Assembly: GCA_030584065.1 (NCBI GenBank)
Contig: CP129489.1
Location: 3,446,235-3,510,234 of the forward strand
Length of the DNA: 64,000 nucleotides
Direction of reading: 5' to 3'
Origin: Flavobacteriales bacterium
GTDB lineage: Bacteria > Bacteroidota > Bacteroidia > Flavobacteriales_F > PHOS-HE28
This document shows, piece by piece, positions 52,598-64,000 of this stretch. Under the pieces are notes generated by a model. That model made no database searches and was not told the DNA's origin. It saw only the letters and a list, made by a program, of their open reading frames with translations. The position numbers and the translations under genes are program-made. Position 1 is the first letter of the stretch. The number at the start of each line of letters is the position of its first letter.

Positions 52598-53623
52598 ATG
52601 ACCGAACTAGAACGCATCGCCGCCCAACGCATCCTCGTCCTCGACGGCGCCATGGGCACCATGATCCAGCGCCTCGGGCTGAAGGAGGAGGACTTCCATC
52701 CGAAAGGCATGGAGGACCACAAGATCCTGCTGAAGGGCAACAACGAGCTGCTCTCGCTCTCGCGCCCGGAAGCGATCAAGCGCATCCACGAGCAATACCT
52801 CGAGGCCGGCGCCGACATCGTGGAGACGAACACCTTCAGCGCCACAAGCATCGCGCAGGCCGAGCACGAATGCGGCCATTTGGTGCGCGAGATGAACCTC
52901 GCCTCCGCGCGTCTGGCCAGGGAAGCCTGCGATGCGTTCACGAAGAAGGACCCGAGCAAGCCGCGCTTCGTGGCCGGTGCCATCGGGCCCATGAACAAGA
53001 CCGCCTCGCTCAGCCCCGATGTGAACGACCCCGGTTACCGCGCCGTCACCTTCGATCAGCTCGTGGTGGCCTACAAGGAGCAGGTGGAGGCCCTGCTCGA
53101 CGGCGGCGTGGACCTGCTGCTGGTGGAGACCATCTTCGACACGCTCAACGCCAAGGCCGCCTTCTACGCCATCGAGGAGGTGTTCGAACAACGCGGCAAG
53201 CGTGTGCCGCTCATGTGCAGCGTCACCATCACCGATGCCAGCGGGCGCACGCTCAGCGGCCAGACCATCGAGGCCTTCCTCATCAGCATGCAGCACGTGC
53301 CGCTCTTCAGCATGGGCCTCAACTGCGCGCTGGGCGCGGCCCAGATGCGACCTTACCTGGAGGTGATCGCCGAACAGAGCCCCTGCCGCGTGAGCATCTA
53401 CCCCAACGCCGGCCTGCCCGACCAGATGGGCGAGTACCGCGAAACCCCCGATGTCACCGCGCGCCTCGTGGGCGAGTTCATGGCCAACGGCTGGGTGAAC
53501 ATCGTGGGCGGGTGCTGCGGGACGACGCCGGAGCATATCGCGGCGCTGGCGGCTGAGGCCAAACGGCACGCACCACGCCCGATCGAAGCACCTGTAGCGT
53601 CGACCCACGGGGTCGACCGATGA
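52598..53623 (+). CDS. metH: Methionine synthase, homocysteine-binding half
   Basis: 341 residues covering only the N-terminal homocysteine S-methyltransferase module of MetH: RILVLDGAMGTMIQRLGL, GADIVETNTFSATSIAQAE, AGAIGPMNKTASLSPDVNDPG, and zinc ligands in GLNCALGAAQM and GGCCGTTPEHIAAL. The remaining modules are encoded by the gene at 54126. A two-gene MetH is known in Bacteroidota. Preceded by a SAM riboswitch; start ATG 52598 matches the family. Confidence 0.95.
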   Translation: MTELERIAAQRILVLDGAMGTMIQRLGLKEEDFHPKGMEDHKILLKGNNELLSLSRPEAIKRIHEQYLEAGADIVETNTFSATSIAQAEHECGHLVREMNLASARLAREACDAFTKKDPSKPRFVAGAIGPMNKTASLSPDVNDPGYRAVTFDQLVVAYKEQVEALLDGGVDLLLVETIFDTLNAKAAFYAIEEVFEQRGKRVPLMCSVTITDASGRTLSGQTIEAFLISMQHVPLFSMGLNCALGAAQMRPYLEVIAEQSPCRVSIYPNAGLPDQMGEYRETPDVTARLVGEFMANGWVNIVGGCCGTTPEHIAALAAEAKRHAPRPIEAPVASTHGVDR

Positions 53624-53663
53624 ACATGACCCAAGGCATGAACAAGCAGGTTGTTGGGTGTGT

Positions 53664-53771
53664 GGGCGTGCCCCTCGGCCAAATGCGCCTCGGGTCGCGC
53701 TTTCCGCTGCAAGTCCTCGGCGGCTTCGTTCCTCAGCCGCCTGTGGGCTTTCCGCTGCAATCGCTCACGCG
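53664..53771 (+). repeat. Interspersed Bacteroidota-type repeat, copy 2
   Basis: Starts GGGCGTG and ends CTCACGC, as in copy 1 at 29644-29731. Shared internal blocks: TCG(G/C)GCT(A/T)TCCGC, GTCCTCG, GGGCTTTCCGC and AATCGCTCACGCGG. This copy is longer because of an internal hairpin GGCGGCTTCG...CAGCCGCC. Lies between metH halves, just upstream of the Imm32-like gene. Confidence 0.7.
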
Positions 53772-53816
53772 GAATGCGACCAGATAACCACGGATTCGAC
53801 TTCATATAGAGCATTC

Positions 53817-54086
53817 ATGCGCATCATACTGGACTTGGCAGACTACAACCCAGGCAAAGGGCTTCAGTTAAAATGGGAGCCTGGTTTCTCCATCAACGTG
53901 AGCGTTGACGAAGAGGGTGTGATCATCCAAGGAAACAACGCTGGGCTGCGTTCTCTAGCCAACCATTTGCTCACACTGGCTAATGATGCAGTCCCGTCGA
54001 CCAGCCACATCCACCTTGATAGCGAAAGTGGACTTGAAGATGGGTCGGCTGCGTTGCTCATCACCAAAGAACTCGAACACCCGTAA
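53817..54086 (+). CDS. Imm32-family immunity-like protein
   Basis: 89 residues, MRIILDLADYNPGKGLQLKWEPG ... VIIQGNNAGLRSLANHLLTLAN ... STSHIHLDSESGLEDGSAALLITKEL. The block N-x-x-G-L-x-S-L-A-x-H-L-L-x-L-A followed by H-x-H-L-D matches the Imm32 family of polymorphic-toxin immunity proteins. No toxin is adjacent. Codon use is clearly less G+C rich than the flanking metH halves, so it was likely acquired. Whether it is expressed from the metH transcript is unknown. Confidence 0.75.
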   Translation: MRIILDLADYNPGKGLQLKWEPGFSINVSVDEEGVIIQGNNAGLRSLANHLLTLANDAVPSTSHIHLDSESGLEDGSAALLITKELEHP

Positions 54087-54102
54087 TGCGCATTCCCATT
54101 CT

Positions 54103-54122
54103 GATCCTCTGATCCTCTGATC
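54103..54122. repeat. Short TCTGATC repeats upstream of metH second half
   Basis: Three direct copies of TCTGATC in the 39-nt gap before ATG 54126, similar to the cysD-cysN spacer at 20781-20811. Confidence 0.5.
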
Positions 54123-54125
54123 GAC

Positions 54126-56804
<2,679 letters not shown>

Positions 56805-56837
56805 ACCCTCAGAGGCTCTTCCGCGTATGCACGGGCC

Positions 56838-58076
56838 GTGCAAGTGGAGCGTGCCCTTCTTATGGCCCTGTGGTTGGGCGTCGGTGCTGTGGCCTTGGCC
56901 CAGCGCAACGCCCCGCTCACACAGGATAACGGCGACTGCACCGGCGCCATCTTCATAAGCGATTCGGTCTACCACCAGCCGCAAGCCGTTCGAGGTTTCG
57001 GCAACAGGCTGGAAATCAAGGAGAACCCCAGCGACCACAAGCAGTGGTTCGAGCGCGAGCACCACAGCACCTGGTACAAGTTCAGGAGCCCTGCCACCAC
57101 CATCCTCACCTTCGAGATCATCCCCGACAACATCGAGGACGACATCGACTTCCTGGTCTTCGAGGGGGCCGTGCCGGGCATTTGCGACAAGGTGGCCACC
57201 AAGCAGGTCGTTCCCATCCGGAGCAACATTTCCCGCAACGACAGATCCAACCGCTCCATTTGCGGCCTGCGGAAGGAAGCGCCCGATGATTTCGTGCGCA
57301 GCGGCGTGGGCAGCAGCTTCAGCCGGGGAATCGAGGTGAAGCAGGGGGACCTGTTCTACCTGGTGGTCGATTACCAGGACCGTCCGCTGGCGGGCTATAC
57401 CATCCGCTTCCACTACGACCCGCCCCCGCCGTCCCCCGAGCCAGAGCCGGAAGAGGCGAAGAAGCAGAAGCAGCAACTCGTGATCGAGGTCACGGATGCC
57501 AGGAGCGGCAAACCCGTGGATGCCACCCTGACCATCGATGGCATGCGCTTCAACGAGGTGGTGGAGGCGAAGGGCAGGAGCGGCTACCAGTTCGAGATGG
57601 ACATGTACCGGAACATCCGGATCGGCTGCGTGCGGCAGGGCTACATGTTCCAGACCGTGCGGGTGAAGGGCAACACGGAGCCGGTCGTCAGGGTGGAGGT
57701 GAAGATGACGCCAATCGGCGCCGGGGAGCGCGTGGTGCTCGATGACATCCGCTTCGTGGGGAACGAGGACAAGGTGATGCGCCAGAGCGAGGCCAGCCTG
57801 CTGCTGCTCCTGCGCTTCATGCAGATGAACCCCAAGGTGCGCATCGAGATCGAGGGCCATGTGAACGGCCCCACCTTCAAGAACAAGAAGGAATTCATCG
57901 ACCTGAGCACTGCGCGGGCGAAGGCGGTGTACGACTTCCTGCTGGTGAACGAGGTGGAGCCCGAGCGCATGAGCTACGTCGGCATCGGCAACGCCCAGAT
58001 GCTCTATCCCAGCCCGAAGAACAAGGAGGAGAGCGAGGCCAACCGCCGGGTGGAGATCAAGGTGCTGGGAACCTGA
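56838..58076 (+). CDS. OmpA-family outer-membrane protein
   Basis: 412 residues. Signal peptide (ALLMALWLGVGAVALAQ), an N-terminal beta domain (residues ~25-190, STWYKFRSPATTILTFEIIPD, DIDFLVFE), a Pro/Glu hinge (PPPPSPEPEPEEAKKQKQ), a beta-sandwich carboxypeptidase-like region and a C-terminal OmpA domain (VRIEIEGHVNGPT ... LSTARAKAVYDFLLVNEVEPERMSYVGIGN ... EANRRVEIKVLG) that binds peptidoglycan. GTG 56838 start; ATG 56862 is an alternative that keeps the signal peptide. Confidence 0.88.
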   Translation: MQVERALLMALWLGVGAVALAQRNAPLTQDNGDCTGAIFISDSVYHQPQAVRGFGNRLEIKENPSDHKQWFEREHHSTWYKFRSPATTILTFEIIPDNIEDDIDFLVFEGAVPGICDKVATKQVVPIRSNISRNDRSNRSICGLRKEAPDDFVRSGVGSSFSRGIEVKQGDLFYLVVDYQDRPLAGYTIRFHYDPPPPSPEPEPEEAKKQKQQLVIEVTDARSGKPVDATLTIDGMRFNEVVEAKGRSGYQFEMDMYRNIRIGCVRQGYMFQTVRVKGNTEPVVRVEVKMTPIGAGERVVLDDIRFVGNEDKVMRQSEASLLLLLRFMQMNPKVRIEIEGHVNGPTFKNKKEFIDLSTARAKAVYDFLLVNEVEPERMSYVGIGNAQMLYPSPKNKEESEANRRVEIKVLGT

Positions 58077-58145
58077 CCGGGCACGCCGCCCGCTCACGGA
58101 TACCACCGCTCATCAAATCCGTTCCGCCCTCACCGGCCATCCCGG

Positions 58146-58153
58146 TACTTTTG
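58146..58153 (+). promoter_or_regulatory. Bacteroidota -7 element for TolC-like gene
   Basis: TACTTTTG, 32 nt before ATG 58186. Confidence 0.45.
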
Positions 58154-58185
58154 GTCCGCGTCCGCATTCATCGCGGATCAGGACC

Positions 58186-59604
58186 ATGCGCACATCCGCC
58201 CTTGCCTTCGGACTGATCGCCGGCGGCACCCTCTTCGCCCAGCAGCCGTGGACGCTTGAGCAATGCGTGAGGCGCGCTGAGGAGCGGAGCCTTGCGGTGA
58301 TGAACGCCAGCCTCGATGCCGACCTCGCCGACAAGACCAGGGACCAGGGCTACTGGGCATTGGCGCCCGACCTCAATGGAGGCGCCACCCACGGGTACAA
58401 CTATGGCCGGGTGATCGACCGCTTCACCAACCAGTTCGCCACCGATCGCGTCCGTACGAACAACTTCTACCTCAGCAGCACGCTCAGCCTCTTCGAGGGC
58501 TTCCGCAAGCAGTCGGTGATCAGGCGCAATGAGATCGATGCCAAGGCCGCGCGGCTGGGCATCGATGCGGCCCGCAACCAGGCGCGGCTCGAAACGGTGC
58601 AGGCCTTCCTCGATGTGCTGGCGCTCCGCGAGCGCAAGGCGGCTGCAGAGTCCCAGGCGGCGAGCACCCGCGAACAGGTGTCGCGCACGCGAGCAATGGT
58701 GGAGGCGGGACGGGTGGCGCGCGCCGACCTCCTCGCCATCGAGTCGCAGCTGGCGCAGGAGGAGTTCACCATCGTTGATTTGGGCAACTAGGCCGATCAG
58801 CGGATGCTCGCCTTGGGCCGGGCGCTGCAATTGGAGCCGGAGGAGATGCTCAGCTTCAGCATCCAGGCGCCCGCCATCGGTGCGCTGCGGGTCACGGAGC
58901 CCACGGCTGACCCAAGCGATGTGCTCGCCAATGTGCTCCGCAGCAACCCCAGCTTCGCGCAAGCCGAGGAGCAGGTGGCGAGCGCGGAGAAGGGAATCGG
59001 CATCGCACGCGCCGGGGCCATGCCCACGCTCGGTGTGAGCGGTTCCCTCGGCACGGGCTACAGCGGCCGCAACCTCCAGCAGGTGGGCGACCCCATCCTT
59101 GGCGACCCCGTGGTCATCGGAAGCACCCTCGGCGGCGACCTGGTATACGCCCCCACCTACCGGTTCAACACCGAGCTCACGCCTTTCGGCAAGCAGCTCG
59201 ACCAGAACTTCAACCAGAGCCTGCTCTTCCAGCTCAACGTGCCGCTCTTCAACCAGATGCAGAACCGGCTGGCCATCGACCGCGCGCGGGTGCAGCACGA
59301 GCGCGCGCGCAACAGCCTCACCGCCGTGCGCAACGACCTCCAGCGCAACGTGCTTGATGCCATCGTGGCGCAGCGTTCGGCGTACAAGCAGTTCATGGCG
59401 GCGGAGAGGGCCGTTGAGGCGGCTGCGCTCAACGAGGCAATGGCCCAGGAGCGCTATGCGCAGGGCGCCAGCACCGCGTTCGAGGTGGCCACGGTGAAGG
59501 CCGCGCTCAACCGCACACAAGCCGACCTCATCGCGGCCAAGTACCAGTACCTGATGGCGCAGAAGTACCTCGATATCCTGCAGGGCCAGCCCGTTTCTTT
59601 GTAG
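58186..59604 (+). pseudogene. TolC-family outer-membrane efflux protein interrupted by an amber codon
   Basis: A continuous TolC-type sequence of 473 codons with signal peptide (TSALAFGLIAGGTLFAQ), WTLEQCVRRAEERSLAV, NYGRVIDRFTNQFATDRV, VQAFLDVLALRERKAAAESQ, and in the second part LDQNFNQSLLFQLNVPLFN and AYKQFMAAERAVEAAALNEAMAQERYAQGA. A TAG at 58789-58791 splits it in the same frame inside the first helical repeat (LAQEEFTIVDLGN stop ADQRMLALGRALQL). CAG (Gln) to TAG needs one change. It is either a true nonsense mutation, a base-call error or a suppressed stop. No partner MFP or RND genes lie nearby. Confidence 0.85.
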
Positions 59605-59606
59605 GC

Positions 59607-60287
59607 GTGGGGGCGATCCTGTGCATCGAGACGGCTACGCCGCTCTGCTCCGTGGCCGTGGGCCGAGGCCCCCTGCTGCTGGCGGAGCGGGAATCCACAG
59701 GGGAGCGGCTGGCGCATGCCGAGCTCCTCAACATGTTCGTCGATGCGGTGATGCGCGAGGCCGGGCTGCGGATGCGTGACCTGGAAGCGGTTGCCGTCGG
59801 CATCGGGCCGGGTAGCTACACCGGGCTTCGCATCGGCGTAAGCGCGGCCAAGGGGTTCTGCCATGCGCTGGGCATCCCCATCATCGGCTTGGGTACGCTG
59901 GAGACGCTGGTGGCTGCCGCAGGGCGCTCAGGAAAGTCCATGTGGCCCATGGTGGATGCGCGACGGATGGAGGTCTTCACGCAGGAGCACGATGGCAACG
60001 CGCGACCGGTCGGAGCCATGGCACCGCTGATCCTCGATGCGCCCTGGGCCAAGGGCGCCGGCAAGTGCTTCGTGCTCGGCGATGGCGCGGACAAGGCCGC
60101 AGCGCTGTGGGCGGACCACCCCGAGGTAGAGCACGTGCCGGGCGTGAAGCCGCATGCCCGGGCCATGCTGGCGCTGGCCGCGGATCGCCTGCGATCGGGG
60201 CGCGTGGACGACCTCGCCTACCTGGCGCCGCTGTACGGCAAGGAGGCGAACGTGACGCAGCCCCGGAAGCGGTCGGCCTCGGCTTGA
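59607..60287 (+). CDS. tsaB: tRNA t6A synthesis protein TsaB
   Basis: 226 residues, start GTG 59607. ASKHA-fold motifs ILCIETATPLCSVAVGRG, LAHAELLNMFVDAVMREAGL and VAVGIGPGSYTGLRIGVSAAKGFCHALG. TsaB works with TsaD and TsaE to make N6-threonylcarbamoyladenosine in ANN-decoding tRNAs. C-terminal tail is shorter and more basic than in Escherichia coli. 2 nt after the TolC-like gene. Confidence 0.95.
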   Translation: MGAILCIETATPLCSVAVGRGPLLLAERESTGERLAHAELLNMFVDAVMREAGLRMRDLEAVAVGIGPGSYTGLRIGVSAAKGFCHALGIPIIGLGTLETLVAAAGRSGKSMWPMVDARRMEVFTQEHDGNARPVGAMAPLILDAPWAKGAGKCFVLGDGADKAAALWADHPEVEHVPGVKPHARAMLALAADRLRSGRVDDLAYLAPLYGKEANVTQPRKRSASA

Positions 60288-60349
60288 TGGCCGGCGGATG
60301 AAGGGCCGCCTGCGGAGCGGAAGGCCTTCAGCGCGGGCAAGGCCTGCCG

Positions 60350-61249
60350 CTAGCGGTTCACGATGAACTTCGTGACATGGATGGTGCCGGTGGCGAGGTC
60401 CTTCCGCAGCCGGGCCTTCAGCAGCATGGTGCCTTCCTCATAGAGGTATTCCTCGCGCCACACCTGCTGTTCCTGTTTCCAGAGCTCGCTTTCCAGGACA
60501 TTGCCCACGGCATCGTACCGCCAGGCATGCCGCGTGAGCCCGGCCTGCGCCAGGTCAGGCTGCTCGGTGCGCGTGGCGAGCCAGCCATGGTCGTCGTAGG
60601 TGAAGGTGATGCGGCCGCGTCGCTGGCTCACCAGGTAGTGGTCCTCGATGCTGAGGACGTAGCCGCGGCTGTCGGAGATGTAGGTCTGCTCCCGGTAGGG
60701 GAGGCCAAGGTTGTTGAGGAAGACCTTGCGCAGCGCCGTATCGCTCAGCTGCACGTATCGGTACTGCTCATCGCTGATCTCGGTGGCGGTGCCGGGGACG
60801 AGGTGGTAGCGGTCCGGCCCCAGGTTCTCGATGCGCTGATAGGTCTCTCGGATCACCCGGCCTTGGGCATCGTGCACCAGCACATGGGCGAAGTGGCCGC
60901 TGAGGTCGTTACGGAGCCTCCGGGTCACCCATCCGCTGGAGTCGCGCTCGAAGGTGACGGAGGCCGTGTCACGTCCCGATCCCGGCTGTCCGAAGGAGTT
61001 GTTGCTGTAGACGAGGCGGCCAGCGGGGTCGAAACGGAAAAGCAGCCGCTCGCGCTCGGGGCGCATGGGCTCACGGTCGCGCTTCACCAAGCGCTCGCCC
61101 ACGATGGACCGGATGCCGTTTCGCGCGATGAAGCGCTCGTTGAACCGCAATTGATCCGGTTCCTCCGCGGTGGGCAGGATGAGCAGCGCCTGTCCGCTGA
61201 CCGTCCGGGCGAGCAGGAGCAGTGCCGCGAGGAGGAGCGGGATCCTCAT
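60350..61249 (-). CDS. Secreted YD-repeat-like protein
   Basis: 299 residues. Signal peptide [20 protein letters not shown], then short beta-repeat units like [48 protein letters not shown] and [18 protein letters not shown], resembling YD/RHS-type repeats. Ends [10 protein letters not shown]. No enzymatic motif. Its start overlaps the stop of the upstream YyaL-like gene by 4 nt, so the two are co-translated. Function unknown. Confidence 0.75.
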   Translation of the reverse strand: MRIPLLLAALLLLARTVSGQALLILPTAEEPDQLRFNERFIARNGIRSIVGERLVKRDREPMRPERERLLFRFDPAGRLVYSNNSFGQPGSGRDTASVTFERDSSGWVTRRLRNDLSGHFAHVLVHDAQGRVIRETYQRIENLGPDRYHLVPGTATEISDEQYRYVQLSDTALRKVFLNNLGLPYREQTYISDSRGYVLSIEDHYLVSQRRGRITFTYDDHGWLATRTEQPDLAQAGLTRHAWRYDAVGNVLESELWKQEQQVWREEYLYEEGTMLLKARLRKDLATGTIHVTKFIVNR

Positions 61250-63270
61250 CGGAGCTGGGCGAGTGCTTCGTTCACCGTATGCACCGGTAGCCGGCAGGTC
61301 TTCTGCACGCACGCAAAGATCATGGTTCCGGGGAGGGACTTGTCCTGCAGCAACGGCAGTTGCGAACGGCCTGTTGTGCCCAGGAAGATCCCGTTGGGGA
61401 TGTGATGCGGGCCGAATTGCAGCCTGAGCCGGAGGGCATCGGGCCCGGTGATGGCGATCTCGTGCAGCGGCCAGGCCATCGCCTGCGCCAGCTGCCCCCA
61501 GTTGCTGTGGGCCATGGGTGCGGCGGCCAGCCGGGTGAGCATCCCTTCGAGCATGCGGCGTGCCCTGCCCAGGAGCCGCTCATCGTCGTGCAGCGTGCCG
61601 AGCACGAAGAGCCCCCGGGCCATGGCGGAGTTCGAGGCGGGCATCACATTGTCCTCCACCTCCAAGGGGCGGGCGATCAACGGAGCGTCCAGGTCGCTCG
61701 TGAAGTGGAAGTAGCCGGAGGCCTCGTCGCCGAAGTGGCGGATGGCATGCTCGGCCAGCGCCAGGGCTTCGTCGAGCCAGCGCTCCTCGAAGGTGACGCC
61801 GTAGAGTGCGAGCAGGGATTCTATCGTGAACGCATGGTCCTCGAGGAAGCCGTTGATGGAGGCGCGGCCGTCCTTCCAGCTGTGCCAAAGGCCGCCATCG
61901 GCCCTATGGCACCGGGTGAGGAGATGCTCCATGCAGCGCCGTGCGCCCGCCAGCCATTCCTCGCGGCCGAAGACCTCGTAGGCGGAGCAGAGGCCAGTGA
62001 CCATGAGGGCGTTCCAGCTGGTGAGGCATTTGTCATCGACTCCGGGCCTTGGCCGCCTCCCCCGCGATTCCAGGAGCCTTGCGCGTATGCTCGTGATGCG
62101 GGCCCGCAGGTCGGGCTCGCTGATGCCGAACGCCGCCGCGAATTCGGCATCGTGCATGCCGCGCCGGAGGATATTGCGTCCGTGCTCCCAGAGCGCCTGT
62201 CCCCCGATGTCGTAGTAAGCCTTCGCCAGGTCGTATTCCGCGCCGAGCGCCTCCTGCAGCTCGGCATCCGTCCACACATAGTAGCGCCCTTCCTCGCCTT
62301 CGCTGTCGGCGTCGATCGCGCTGAAGAAGGCGCCGTCGCCGGCGCTCAGCTCCCGTGCAACGAATCCGATCGTCTGTTCCACCACATCCCGGTAGAGCGG
62401 CTTCTTCAATGCCTGGTAGGCCTGGCTGTACAGCGAGACGAGCTGTGCATTGTCGTACAGCATCTTCTCGAAGTGCGGCACTTTCCACAGCGCATCGGTG
62501 CTGTAGCGGGCGAATCCGCCGCCGGCTTGATCGAATATCCCGCCGAGGGCCATGCGGTCCAGGGTGAGTTCCACGTGTTGCAGCGCGGATCGGTCGCCGG
62601 TGAGCGCCGCATGCCGCAGGAGGAACTGGTAGTTGTTGGGCATGGGGAACTTGGGCACCTTGTCCGGGCCGCCATGCACATGGTCGAAGCGCTTCGACCA
62701 CTGCTCCGCCATGCCCAGCACCGCGCGCTTCGCCTCCGCCAGCGGCGTCTGCTCCTCCGGTGCCAGCATGGTGCTCGCTACGCCGCGCTGAAGCTGCGTG
62801 GCCTGCCGCATCACCCGCTCGCGGTCCTCGATCCAGGTCCGATGCAGGTCGGTGAGCACGCGGCTCCATTGCGCGGGCGGGAAGTAGGTTCCGCCGTACA
62901 CCGGCCGCCCATCGGGCAGAGCGAAGCAGTTCAGCGGCCAGCCGCCTCGGCCGGTCATCAACTGCACGGCGGTCATGTACACGTGGTCCACGTCAGGCCT
63001 TTCCTCGCGGTCAACCTTGATGCACACGTACCGGTCGTTCATCAGCTTCGCGATTCCTGCATCCATGAAGCTCTCGCGCTCCATCACGTGGCACCAATGG
63101 CAGCTGCTGTAGCCGATGCTCACGAGCAGCAGCTTCTGCTCCGCGCGCGCTTTGGCGAAGGCTTCATCGCCCCACGGATGCCAATCCACCGGGTTATGCG
63201 CGTGCTGCAGCAGGTAGGGGCTGCTCTCCAGCGCGAGACGGTTGGTACGTTTATCTTGCTCGTGCGCCAT
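61246..63270 (-). CDS. Thioredoxin-domain protein of the YyaL/SSP411 type (DUF255)
   Basis: 674 residues. N-terminal thioredoxin-like domain with [44 protein letters not shown] (CHWC active site), [15 protein letters not shown] and [23 protein letters not shown], followed by an (alpha/alpha)6 barrel-like domain with [29 protein letters not shown]. Conserved from bacteria to human SPATA20; activity not firmly known. The ATG overlaps the region of the divergent gene start at 63281. Confidence 0.95.
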   Translation of the reverse strand: MAHEQDKRTNRLALESSPYLLQHAHNPVDWHPWGDEAFAKARAEQKLLLVSIGYSSCHWCHVMERESFMDAGIAKLMNDRYVCIKVDREERPDVDHVYMTAVQLMTGRGGWPLNCFALPDGRPVYGGTYFPPAQWSRVLTDLHRTWIEDRERVMRQATQLQRGVASTMLAPEEQTPLAEAKRAVLGMAEQWSKRFDHVHGGPDKVPKFPMPNNYQFLLRHAALTGDRSALQHVELTLDRMALGGIFDQAGGGFARYSTDALWKVPHFEKMLYDNAQLVSLYSQAYQALKKPLYRDVVEQTIGFVARELSAGDGAFFSAIDADSEGEEGRYYVWTDAELQEALGAEYDLAKAYYDIGGQALWEHGRNILRRGMHDAEFAAAFGISEPDLRARITSIRARLLESRGRRPRPGVDDKCLTSWNALMVTGLCSAYEVFGREEWLAGARRCMEHLLTRCHRADGGLWHSWKDGRASINGFLEDHAFTIESLLALYGVTFEERWLDEALALAEHAIRHFGDEASGYFHFTSDLDAPLIARPLEVEDNVMPASNSAMARGLFVLGTLHDDERLLGRARRMLEGMLTRLAAAPMAHSNWGQLAQAMAWPLHEIAITGPDALRLRLQFGPHHIPNGIFLGTTGRSQLPLLQDKSLPGTMIFACVQKTCRLPVHTVNEALAQLR

Positions 63271-63280
63271 GGAGGATCAA

Positions 63281-63874
63281 ATGAAGCGAAGCGGGCGGCC
63301 CGTCACCGATGAGCGGGTCCGCCGGCTTCAACAAGCGTCCGTGAAGTCCTCACCGGCCAGGCACGCCGACCCCCGGGTGCGCGACCGCTACTGGCCTGGG
63401 ACGCTCATGGGCATCGGCGTATTCGTCGCGCTCATCAGCGCGCTCACGGTGCTGCCCTGGACCCTGATGGACACCGGGCTGCTGGTGCGCTTCTTCGTCG
63501 GTCTGTGCTTCGCGGGCAACCTGGTGCCCTACGCGCACAGCGGCCTCCGGTTGGGCATGGAGCGGCTGGAATGGTTCCTGTTCAACCTGCTGGCAATCGG
63601 GCCGCTGGTGACCAGCGCGCTGCTGTGGGTCAACTTCCTCTTCCATGGACCGGTAACCGCCTCCGACCACCTGGTGAAGGAGGTCCAGGTGGAAGGCACG
63701 GTGATCACCTATGTGTTCCGGGATGGCTTCCTAGCGGACCATTGGATGGCGCGGAGCGCATGGCGCGACTGGTACCCGATCGTCGGCAATGCGGTGGAGG
63801 TTGATGTCGCGCGCGGCGCGCTGGGCGTCGAAGTGGTGGTCAGCAAGCAGCCTCATGTGGTGGGGCGGCCTTGA
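63281..63874 (+). CDS. Membrane protein of unknown function
   Basis: 197 residues with three membrane helices (about 45-66, 70-88 and 105-126: WPGTLMGIGVFVALISALTV, LLVRFFVGLCFAGNLVPYAH, WFLFNLLAIGPLVTSALLWV) and a soluble C-terminal region with HLVKEVQVEGTVITYVFRDG. No recognised domain. GGAGGA directly precedes ATG 63281; ATG 63269 in the same frame is an alternative and would overlap the divergent gene's start codon. Confidence 0.65.
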   Translation: MKRSGRPVTDERVRRLQQASVKSSPARHADPRVRDRYWPGTLMGIGVFVALISALTVLPWTLMDTGLLVRFFVGLCFAGNLVPYAHSGLRLGMERLEWFLFNLLAIGPLVTSALLWVNFLFHGPVTASDHLVKEVQVEGTVITYVFRDGFLADHWMARSAWRDWYPIVGNAVEVDVARGALGVEVVVSKQPHVVGRP

Positions 63875-63889
63875 GCCGGACCGACGCCC

Positions 63890-64000
63890 TTACTCACGGA
63901 GCCGCACCACCTGCTGCCACTCGAAGGGGAAGCGCTTGCGGAGGGCGCCGGACCGGCCGGCCACGGTGCCCTTGGCCCCCAGCCTCATCTCTCCCTGCAA
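63890..64000 (-). CDS. Unknown protein, C-terminal end only
   Basis: The reverse strand reads 36 codons to a TAA at 63890-63892: GEMRLGAKGTVAGRSGALRK ... FEWQQVVRLRE. The rest is outside the window. No family recognised; coding status rests on position next to a convergent gene and on codon use. Confidence 0.4.
   Translation of the reverse strand: MQGEMRLGAKGTVAGRSGALRKRFPFEWQQVVRLRE

Overview
The window looks like a chromosomal piece of a high-G+C member of the Bacteroidota, most likely Flavobacteriales. The evidence is a full-length SprA (type IX secretion translocon), several secreted proteins with type IX C-terminal sorting domains, Omp28/DUF6029/TlpA-type envelope genes, a Wzi-like capsule cluster, and promoters of the Bacteroidota TAnnTTTG type. 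Several of these promoters sit only 4 to 8 nt before the start codon. I saw no rRNA, tRNA, CRISPR array or transposase.

Layout. 1-3.0 kb: partial AraC-type membrane regulator, small membrane protein, frameshifted GreA-like gene, YCII-domain protein, queG, small conserved protein. 3.2-9.8 kb (mostly minus): Omp28 lipoprotein, DUF6029 barrel, TlpA thioredoxin, T9SS-sorted Omp28 protein, another T9SS cargo, sirtuin. 9.9-19.5 kb (plus): ruvA, sprA, gcvH, VanZ-like, TonB, terminator. 19.5-22.4 kb (minus): sulfate activation genes cysN, cysD, cysC. 22.5-37.8 kb: deoC, a long aldehyde dehydrogenase and a short aldehyde dehydrogenase. These three are normally neighbours, but here they are separated by accessory blocks carrying T9SS proteins, three toxin-antitoxin pairs, an aldehyde-dehydrogenase remnant and a defence-like operon. 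37.9-45.5 kb: DUF5679 protein, cysQ, gmd, fcl, and a Wzi-like / WecA-like / Wzi-like cluster for surface polysaccharide. 45.5-50.1 kb: cytochrome-oxidase biogenesis operon (ctaB, two subunit III genes, subunit IV, SCO, DUF420, small CAMC protein). 50.2-52.2 kb: S9 peptidase. 52.2-56.8 kb: SAM-I riboswitch with terminator, then methionine synthase as two genes with an Imm32-like gene and an interspersed repeat between the halves. 56.8-64 kb: OmpA-like protein, TolC-like gene with an internal amber stop, tsaB, YD-like secreted protein, YyaL-type protein, membrane protein, partial gene.

The most interesting system is the compact minus-strand operon at 29.8-32.2 kb. In transcription order it encodes a LexA-like S24 autoproteolytic repressor, a SANT/Myb-like small protein, a TIR protein, a three-helix membrane protein and a second TIR protein of the DUF1863/ThsB type. 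No ThsA-like effector is present. I infer a damage- or phage-inducible TIR-signalling defence in which the membrane protein may be the effector. The individual domain calls are fairly secure; the joint function is inference.

Two genes look broken: the GreA-like gene (frameshift near 1170) and the TolC-like gene (TAG at 58789-58791). Either could be real decay or an assembly error. All calls come from reading the sequence and from family knowledge; no database search was run.
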